From contig NC_072817.1 of NCBI RefSeq assembly GCF_003013715.1, positions 186,001 through 250,000 of the forward strand: a stretch of DNA of 64,000 nt. The letters run 5' to 3'. The notes beneath the pieces were generated by a model that made no database searches, had not been told where the DNA came from, and saw nothing but the letters and a program-made list of their open reading frames with translations. This DNA comes from Candidozyma auris. Taxonomy: Eukaryota; Ascomycota; Pichiomycetes; Serinales; Metschnikowiaceae. Of this stretch, positions 57,157 to 64,000 are shown piece after piece. Position 1 is the first letter of the stretch. Each line of letters starts with the position of its first letter. Position numbers and translations under genes: made by a program.

Positions 57157-57982
57157 ATGTTTTTTATCCGTCAATGTGGCAAAGGAGCAGAAGGGTTCTG
57201 TGTGGGCTGGGGAAGATGCACTAACAGATGCCAGACGAAGGAGATGGAACCAGGCAAAAAAAACAAGGGTGAAACAGGTTTAAAAAATAAAACAAAAAAA
57301 GAGTGCAAAAAGTGACCTAACAGAAGGGGAGGTAGCGATTGTGGGATTGTCACTTCTGGAGACGTGGAAGTAGTATTGCACTTCACTGTATAGTGGTGGT
57401 TGTCAACTGGGAGGTGGGTTTAAATAGTGCCCACTGGAACTGGTAACAGGGCCCGATCCAGGGTTTAAGTAGTAGCGACGCACTGCGAAAATAAAGGGCA
57501 CTCGCTGGAACAGAAGGAGCTGACAAGCAGACGGGCACTCGTAAGCTGGCTGGCACTTGAGAGGTAGGAAGATGTGGTGGTGATTTGGAAATTGACTTCC
57601 AGAACGAGTTTGCAACACCCAACTTTCTTTGAAAACTGAGGAAAGAAAAGGGTGAATTGATTTTAAACTATTTTATTTCTGGAATCTGGGGAATCCTGGC
57701 TATTTGAACCGGATGTACGTTCTTTTATTATCTGGAAGGTTGCACCACAGGTACCGCAAATGACAAGGACACAGGAGCGTGGGGCGTGGAGCGATGCTCA
57801 AGGCAACAAGACAAAAGAAACGAAATGCGAGGAGGCAGAGGTGGCCCTGAAAGATAGTGTGGGAGATTCGACCAGCTATATATGGTTAAGCGGCGTGGGA
57901 CGAGGATTTTACCTTCCTTGCAGTGAGGAAGAGTTTCTTTTGACTGAGGACCCGCCAAGCGTGAAGGGTGAGACTGGTATAG

Positions 57983-58034
57983 TATGTGGGTGTGCGTGTG
58001 CGGCGCGTGGTGGTGCGTTGCGGTGCATGGTGCA
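57983..58034 (+). repeat. GT-rich simple-sequence tract
   Basis: An irregular run of TG/GTG units interrupted by CGGCGCG lies about 830 bp upstream of NRG1. It is not a regular telomeric or microsatellite array. Confidence 0.5.
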
Positions 58035-61000
58035 TCAATGCCAGGATGCACACAACTGCATGGCGCGTGCGATTGTTGTTTGCTATTGTCAAGGAGGCCA
58101 GCGGCGCCAAACAACCCCCCTTATGTGCAGGGCGCATACCCGTCCATTCTGTTTCGAAGTTACGTGTCTGCACCTCTGGCGGGCTCGCATGTTCTTTTCC
58201 CGGCCCTCTCCTCAGTTTCTTCTTTACTTGCTTCCTTAAGTACATGTCAAAAATCCTGCCCCCAGTCTCCTCCTTCCTTCGTCCCTCCTGCAGCCAAGCC
58301 GGCGATCGCCCTATCTCACTGTTCCCACCCTCCTTCTATCTCTCTCTCTTTCTCTCTGTGCTTTCTTGCGATCCCCTTCAGCCTCTCCCCACTGTTGCTG
58401 GTTCCCTCCTCGTTATCGCCGAAACATTCACCACAACCCTCTGTTGCTGGGATTTATTATTTCCCCCGTTTCCCCTTTAGCCGCGCAGTGCCTCTCGCTC
58501 TCACCTCACTTTGGTCCTCTGGGGCTGTTTATTACAGAACGGTTGCGTAGTCAAGGTGAGCTGATGCCAAATATTATTCTGAACATACTTACGTCACCGT
58601 TGTCAGCCACGGCTGGCCGCTGTTGCCAGGTGGCGCTAGGCGGTTTGCAAGGGTCTCAGGGTTTTTGTAAGGGCAGAATTTTTTCTCTCTCAGGGAGGTG
58701 TCTCACGCCCAAAGCGGGTGTTGGTGGAAGTGCGGCTGTTTCTAGTCGAAACGAGGAATAAGTCCCAGAAAGCGGAATCGCAAGCTCCTCGTTTTAATGA
58801 TCCTTTAGGCCTTGTGTCCGTCCTAGTAGGTTGTGTTGGTGGGGTGGCCATGAGCGCTACTTTGATTGGTATCCCCATTTGGTAGAAAGACACCATCCAC
58901 AAAGGCAATGGGTGGAAGTTAGCAGGACGCAGTGAGATCCCAAAGAACAAAACCTTCCAATGTATCGCTTCCTATCGTGAGACGCGGGACCTTTCTTGTC
59001 TAATGCTATGTACCATGTTGCTCGTCGGGTTTGGCACTGTTTCCAGCATAAAGGGCGACACCACGCGAGAACACAAGCAAATGGGAAGCGGCGTTTTGTC
59101 AGAATTCCTCGAGCAACAAGAGCGCAATTCGACGCCCTCGTTGGAAGTTGTGCAAGAGCTTCCCTCAGAGATAGAGAGTAGTGAGAGAGAGAAGAGAGTA
59201 GTGGCTAGTGAACAATGTTGAGAGCGCACATGGAAATCACAGCTAGTCTAGCGAGAACAATAAGAAATTAGACATTGAAACAACTCTTTTCATCAATCAC
59301 TGGACCTACCTGGGAACGCCCACGACGATAAATGGGTCCTCGGTCTGTGGAAGCTTGGCCAGCAGTACCACCATATCTCCAGCCGTAAACTCCTAGGGGT
59401 CGGGAACTAACCCTCCCGGCTCCGCGGTCCATACATGTGCATGGGACTCAGGTGAGTGACAAAGGCGGTGAAACTCACCATGTTAACTTCGTAATTGCGC
59501 AAAACAAGTTCGTTTCGAAGCGGGGGGAGGGAATGAAAGATTGGGTGCTGGAAAATCTGTAGAAGCTATTTTTCTACAGCTGAGCTTGCTATTTCACCGT
59601 CAATTTCACCAAGCCGCAGAAGCGGCCGTGGATTTCCATCAACGTTTACGGCATGGGCCTTTTTTTTTGTGTTTAAGCGAAGTACATCGTCGGCAGATGG
59701 TTACGGCCAACCGTGAGTTGAGGCTAGGTTAGGCACCGGCCAACTCCTTAAATGTAGAGTTCTGAAAGCTTTCTCTCGCCTACGCCGTTCCTCCAACAAG
59801 CATGGTACCATCTACGATTTCTCTTGGAATTTTTTTTGGGTAAAAAGCGGGTAGGTGAAATCAGAGGTGGCTGCATGCGTGAAAGAGGTTCGCGTTAGGG
59901 CATGCGTGGGAACCGAGCGCAAAATGGAAGAGGAGGAAAGGCAAAGGAAAGGCTTCATGCTGTCAGCTCGAATTTCACCTATGGAGACTGCTAGCGATTC
60001 TAACCCTGGAATTAGTGCACGGCTTCCGAAGGAGTCTAACCTCGGTACCCATTCCCGAGCCTCCTGCTTGAGAGAGCCTCTTTAAAATTCTTTGTCTTGT
60101 GATCTGCCTTGCACTGCACCGCATAGCTGGTAAGCGAGAAGAGACTTGGTGGTGACACAGAAAACATAAGAAAAAAAAAAAACTATAAAAGAATAAAAAA
60201 ATAAAATGACTTTTTAAAGCATGGGGAAACGAGCAAGGCAACTTCTTTAACAAACCTAATTTCAAACAACACCACCTGTATTTGTGCCTCTGGAGAAACA
60301 CATTGTTTTCTGAAGATGGCCCTTGCTCCCTGCAGGCCGGCAGGAGTCCGAAATAGCCACTTGAATTGCTACTCCAGCAGCCATCCAAAATCCATACCAT
60401 TTTAAAAAAAAAATACAGAACCCTCCAGTTGCCTCTTGCTTCTAGGGTGATGCCGCCGTAACCCTCTCCTTTTTCTCCTCTTCATCGCGCTCGGCGGCTA
60501 ATTCACATCAGCAGCATACGTCCTCTTTTTCTGTGGCAGTTTATCCGATACCCCCGGCCAACATAGCACTCACAAAAAAGGGGCCCTTCCAATCACTTGA
60601 GCTTTCACGGTGCCGCACACACACGAGCTGCCTGGTTCTCGAAAGAGACCTGAAACAGGCCTTGAGAGAGCGGCGTGTGCTGCAAAGCTTGCGTGGCTGC
60701 TGCACCTCCGCTCCCGATTCTAGGTTGGAGGAGAATTTCTCCGTAGACAAGGAAATAGAAGTTTCCCTTTCTGGTGGTGGGTCTGGGACCACGATGGAGG
60801 CGCTGATTTTGCTCAATTGGGTGAAGTGCCTCGTGTCAACTGACTCGGGTGGTTACTATAGTAGATGGGTGTCCTGCACCAAAACCGTCCTTCCCTGAAC
60901 TCTCAGCGTCGGTTACCTGTCGCCCAATTCTCGGTTGCATAGCGGATACGGTTGGAGGAGACTGGGTCCTGGAGGCCTGCTTCTACAGAATTCTTGGGGG

Positions 61001-61195
61001 TTTTCTGCTGACGCTGAAGCCTGCCTGGTTTTCGCAGCCAACTATGCACAAAGCGCCCCGTGCCCGGGTCCTCGAATAGGAAACGCATAATTCAGTACCA
61101 TTTAATTACGGATGTTGATTGGAATTTATTGACATTCTGCTCCTTGGTGGTTTTTGTTCGTCGGGTCCCTTCGGCCCTTTTATTGAATATGGCGC

Positions 61196-61216
61196 CACGT
61201 GATAGCCGTCATGTGA
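61196..61216. promoter_or_regulatory. Paired E-boxes (Cbf1-type) upstream of MCY1
   Basis: CACGTGA (61196-61202) and CATGTGA (61210-61216) lie 54-74 bp before the preferred MCY1 ATG. CACGTGA is the Cbf1/Met4 element of sulfur amino acid genes in yeasts, which fits a cysteine synthase homologue. Their presence argues against the more upstream ATG at 61189. Confidence 0.6.
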
Positions 61217-61269
61217 CCTTACGCGATCAATTACCTTGCAAATCTCTCTTCTTCAGCAACCTACCAGCA

Positions 61270-62376
61270 ATGAAAACCGTCAGAAGTGGACTTTGCTTCG
61301 TGAGGACCCTTCGGATCACCACCAACCCGGAGCCGTTCAAGGCGCCTTTTGTTCCCCTTGTCGCCAATGGCTTTTCCGAGGCGATCGGAAACACGCCCTT
61401 GATTCGCTTACCCCGGATTTCTGACTCGGTAGGTAGGAATATCTACGGCAAGGCAGAATTCATGAACCCTGGCGGGTCCATCAAGGACCGTGCTGCAAGG
61501 TTCATCTTGGACGATGCTGAAGCCAAGGGTTTGATTAAACCTGGCGGAACCATCGTCGAAGGAACCGCTGGAAACACTGGGATTGGCTTAGCTCATGTGT
61601 GTCGTCTGAGAGGGTACAAGTGTGTGATATACATGCCCAACACCCAGTCGAAGAGTAAGATTGAGACCTTGCGTCTTTTGGGTGCTGAAGTGTACCCTGT
61701 GCCTGCTGTGGCGTACGACAACCCTCAGAACTACAACCACCAGGCCAAAAGACACGCAGAGAGCCTTGAGAACGCGGTATGGACCAACCAGTTCGACAAT
61801 ATTGCCAACAGGCAAGCCCACATCGAAGGCACGGGGCCCGAGATCTGGGCTCAATTGGATGGGAAAGTCGATGCATGGACGTGTTCCACGGGCACTGGAG
61901 GCACATTTGCAGGTGTGACTCGCTACCTCAAGCTGATGAGCGACAAAGTCAAGTGTGTATTGGCCGACCCTCCGGGATCGGTTTTGTACTCGTACATCCG
62001 TAGCAACGGCAAGGAGATTGTGAGAGGAGGGTCTTCGTTCACTGAGGGCATTGGCCAGGGTCGTGTCACCGACAACTTAAAACCGGAAATCGACCTTTTG
62101 GACGAGGCGATTCAGATCTCTGATGAAAAATCCATCGCCATGCTCTACAGATTGCTTGACGAAGAAGGGATCTATGTTGGCGGCACGTCTGCACTCAATG
62201 TAGTTGCGGCCATGGAAGTGGCCCAGACGTTGCCTGAAGGAGCCAATGTGGTTACGGTCTTGTGCGACAGTTGCCACAAGTACTCAGACCGGATGTTCTC
62301 ACAAGAGTGGCTCAAAAGCAAGGGTCTTTGGGAGGCGATTCCAGAACACTTACACAAGTACGCTGTTCTTCCATAG
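61270..62376 (+). CDS. MCY1: Mitochondrial cysteine synthase-like PLP enzyme Mcy1
   Basis: This 368-residue fold-type II PLP enzyme has the active-site Lys in [11 protein letters not shown], the substrate loop [12 protein letters not shown] and the cofactor phosphate loop [10 protein letters not shown]. The C-terminus contains [17 protein letters not shown]. It resembles S. cerevisiae Mcy1 (YGR012W, 393 residues), a mitochondrial O-acetylserine sulfhydrylase homologue, rather than cystathionine beta-synthase (no CBS domains). I chose ATG 61270, giving the basic leader [18 protein letters not shown] 61189 would add 27 residues across the E-box pair, and frames further upstream look like leader DNA. 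Confidence 0.9.
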   Translation: MKTVRSGLCFVRTLRITTNPEPFKAPFVPLVANGFSEAIGNTPLIRLPRISDSVGRNIYGKAEFMNPGGSIKDRAARFILDDAEAKGLIKPGGTIVEGTAGNTGIGLAHVCRLRGYKCVIYMPNTQSKSKIETLRLLGAEVYPVPAVAYDNPQNYNHQAKRHAESLENAVWTNQFDNIANRQAHIEGTGPEIWAQLDGKVDAWTCSTGTGGTFAGVTRYLKLMSDKVKCVLADPPGSVLYSYIRSNGKEIVRGGSSFTEGIGQGRVTDNLKPEIDLLDEAIQISDEKSIAMLYRLLDEEGIYVGGTSALNVVAAMEVAQTLPEGANVVTVLCDSCHKYSDRMFSQEWLKSKGLWEAIPEHLHKYAVLP

Positions 62377-63112
62377 ACCATCTTTAATAAACGTCATTTT
62401 TCCCTGGTGGCTTGGCAGGCTCTGCCTTCCTCACGTCATGGAGCACGCATTTCCTTGCGTCGCGTGCGGCGCGGTCTTGTGCTGCAAGGAGCACCCTATG
62501 CAAGGTGCGTGATGGCACCTCGGGTGCTGCAGTTGCCAGCGCAGGGTTTCCTGCGTGGCCTCTCTTATTCATCTTTGTTGGCATCGTATCCACCTTGTTA
62601 CGCGCACTACTGCGGAAACGTGCCCTTCCACTCCGCATAATGACAATCGTGTGATTTCGGCGCATGAAAATAGGGTGTTGCTAGCACCTCTGCTTCGATG
62701 CGGTCTGACTTTTTTCCTTGCTCGGGCAAGCCCTCTCTTATGTCACCCTGGCGCAGCGTAGGGCCCAGCAGGGCTTAGCACGAATGAGTTTGACCGGTCT
62801 AATTGATCCGATGCCTGACCCCATTTTTGCGTTAAGCCCACTTTTCCCATCACGAATTTCACGGCGCCTGCACCGAACGAAACCCTGGAGGATTCTTTCT
62901 GCATGGCCTGCAGCGCTTCGTTTTCGCGTGCAGCAGGACCCGCACTGGTGGTGCTGTTAGTATTCTTCTCCCACAATGAGATAGCCAAAAGGAGGGAATC
63001 ACACATTTGTTGCTAAAGCAGATTTCTATTTATTGTAAATCTTTACTTGATGATCATCTTCTCTCCAAAGCCTGGAAACCTATAAAATCTTAAAGCACAG
63101 CATTACGATCTC
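62377..63112. other. Intergenic region between MCY1 and SLP1
   Basis: A 736-bp gap with a TATAAAATC box at 63081-63089 shortly before SLP1. Frames of up to 102 codons overlap on both strands in a GC-rich stretch (62.4-62.9 kb) and show no domain. No RNA gene seen. Confidence 0.5.
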
Positions 63113-64000
63113 ATGATACGGCACTGGAGGAATTGGGCACTACTAGCGCTAGTGTATGCTGAAGAGATTGTTCTACAGCCGTCAGCTCTGACGTCTATTT
63201 CTGTGGGCACATCAATTTCCACATCGTCAACATCATTTTCGACTTCTGCGATTTCCAGCGTCGTGAGCACCTACTTCAATTCGCAGTCCACCCTTGTCAT
63301 TCCAGACATCGACATTGAGGAAGATGGAGTGGGCAATTTCTCTGACGATTGCCATTTTCTCTCATTTGAAGAGTGGAAGAAGCAGAAACAACTTGAAGCC
63401 GAAGAGCGTTCGAATTCGTCCAGACACGAGTCCCCATCTACATCGTTAAGTACCAGTGTTGGACACGCTCTAGAGACTTACAAATACGAGTCCGCGTCGC
63501 TGGACAATGTGGAGGTCGATTTGCTCGAGGACCAGGGCAAAACGTATAAGGATAAGTTTAACTATGCCTCGGGTGACTGTGCAGCAACGGTGGTGAAGAC
63601 AAATAGTGATGCAAAGGGGGCCTCAGCGATCTTGAGCGAAGTGAAGGACTCGTACCTTTTGAATAAGTGTGCCACTCCAAACAAGTTTGTGGTAATTGAG
63701 CTCTGTCAGGACATCCTTGTGAGCTCAGTGGTGATGGCCAACTTCGAGCTCTTCAGCTCTATGTTTCGCAAAGTTCGCTTCTCTGTCTCAGACGTATTTC
63801 CTTCAACTAATTGGCACGTCTTGGGGGAGGTGGAGGCTCACAATATTAGAGACACTCAGGTATTTGATATAGAGAACCCACTTATCTGGGCTCGCTACCT
63901 CAAAATTGAGATCTTGAGCCATTATGGCGATGAGTTCTACTGCCCAATTTCTGTTGTGAGGGTTCATGGCACTACAATGATGGAGGAAGTCAAGAAGGAT
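63113..64000 (+). CDS. SLP1: SUN-domain ER membrane protein Slp1, 5' part
   Basis: The frame is open from ATG 63113 to the window end (296 codons, no stop). A signal peptide (MIRHWRNWALLALVYA) is followed by a Ser/Thr-rich lumenal linker and a conserved block FEEWKKQKQ. A SUN (Sad1/UNC-like) domain starts at about residue 145: YKDKFNYASGDCAATVVKTN, KDSYLLNKCATPNKFVVIEL and ENPLIWARYLKIEILSHYGD, ending CPISVVRVHGTTMMEE. In yeast, Slp1 is an ER membrane glycoprotein working with Emp65 to protect soluble proteins from degradation. The C-terminal membrane segment lies beyond the window. Confidence 0.92.
   Translation, partial: MIRHWRNWALLALVYAEEIVLQPSALTSISVGTSISTSSTSFSTSAISSVVSTYFNSQSTLVIPDIDIEEDGVGNFSDDCHFLSFEEWKKQKQLEAEERSNSSRHESPSTSLSTSVGHALETYKYESASLDNVEVDLLEDQGKTYKDKFNYASGDCAATVVKTNSDAKGASAILSEVKDSYLLNKCATPNKFVVIELCQDILVSSVVMANFELFSSMFRKVRFSVSDVFPSTNWHVLGEVEAHNIRDTQVFDIENPLIWARYLKIEILSHYGDEFYCPISVVRVHGTTMMEEVKKD

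Larger units (their letters stand above)
57157..61269. other. Large upstream region of NRG1 and MCY1 without a secure gene
   Basis: This is 4.1 kb. Features seen: a GT-rich tract (about 57983-58034), CT repeats (58331-58357), an AG-rich repeat (about 59168-59205), an A-rich tract (60170-60206), motif GGCTGCGAAA on the minus strand (61031-61040) and E-boxes next to MCY1. Many frames of 60-190 codons occur on both strands because the DNA is GC-rich, but they overlap each other and show no domains. It probably holds NRG1 regulatory DNA and a long leader. Confidence 0.5.

Noticed and set aside
57760..58761. Several frames of 119-188 codons upstream of NRG1
   Set aside because: They overlap on both strands and in three frames, with low-complexity Ser/Pro/Leu stretches; no one is preferred.
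58972..59229. Short frames around an AGAG repeat
   Set aside because: Simple-sequence DNA keeps frames open; no evidence of coding.
59300..59475. Minus-strand peptide-like piece (EFTAGDMVVLLAKLPQTED) after a TAG with an upstream ATG-GTGAGT
   Set aside because: A spliced micro-gene could be drawn, but only 28 codons are open, no branch point is visible and the DNA is GC-rich.
61104..61116. ACGGATGT words (also CCGGATGT at 57710 and 12041) resembling Candida telomere units
   Set aside because: Single isolated matches of 8 bases, not tandem and inside ordinary intergenic DNA.

Overview
This window is nuclear chromosomal DNA from a budding yeast. It is densely packed with single-copy eukaryotic housekeeping genes that have clear Saccharomyces-type orthologues. 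Most lack introns, and the few introns inferred sit right behind the start codon. Several CTG codons fall where recalled S. cerevisiae orthologues carry a small or polar residue (RPN11 codon 268, DDI1 codon 318). This points to the CUG-Ser clade, perhaps the Metschnikowiaceae, but the species is not fixed. If so, CTG should be read as Ser in all the proteins below. I found no tRNA, rRNA, transposon or CRISPR.

Layout. (1) Positions 1-6300: the tail of the deubiquitinase DOA4, then OCA6, LCB2, a YDR061W-type ABC ATPase and DOS2. These are neighbours on S. cerevisiae chromosome IV; two further members of that ancestral block, PAA1 (17.2 kb) and SNF11 (25.7 kb), lie nearby. (2) 6.7-19.6 kb: SSK1, LSM5, DDI1, GDI1, a YFR006W-type metallopeptidase, RPN11, SAM35, PAA1 and HAT2. 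(3) 19.7-32.3 kb: a YPR003C-type sulfate permease and the ETF-alpha gene AIM45 (adjacent in S. cerevisiae too), SNF11, a 1000-residue zinc-cluster regulator and a secreted CAP protein. (4) 33-45.4 kb: HCS1, a spliced MCO12-like gene, URB1 and the kinase RCK2, whose start probably lies behind a 528-nt intron. (5) 45.5-51.3 kb: GRX5, an unusual Asp-rich PIR-like wall protein and a full-size YOL075C-type ABCG transporter. (6) 51.3-61.3 kb: an almost empty, partly GC-rich block of about 9.9 kb holding only the repressor gene NRG1. (7) 61.3-64 kb: the mitochondrial cysteine synthase homologue MCY1 and the 5' part of SLP1, which runs off the window.

Functional links: SSK1 and RCK2 act at the top and bottom of the HOG stress pathway. 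DOA4, DDI1 and RPN11 serve ubiquitin/proteasome turnover. AIM45, SAM35, GRX5, MCY1 and probably MCO12 are mitochondrial. The PIR-like and CAP proteins are secreted, and NRG1 is a repressor of filamentation and stress genes.

The strongest unexplained signals are a recurring intergenic motif GGCTGCRAA (about 19 exact or near copies, two embedded in an 18-bp near-identical palindromic block), tiny first exons missed by simple ORF calling, and two short protein-like frames: one has no ATG and one has an in-frame TAG.
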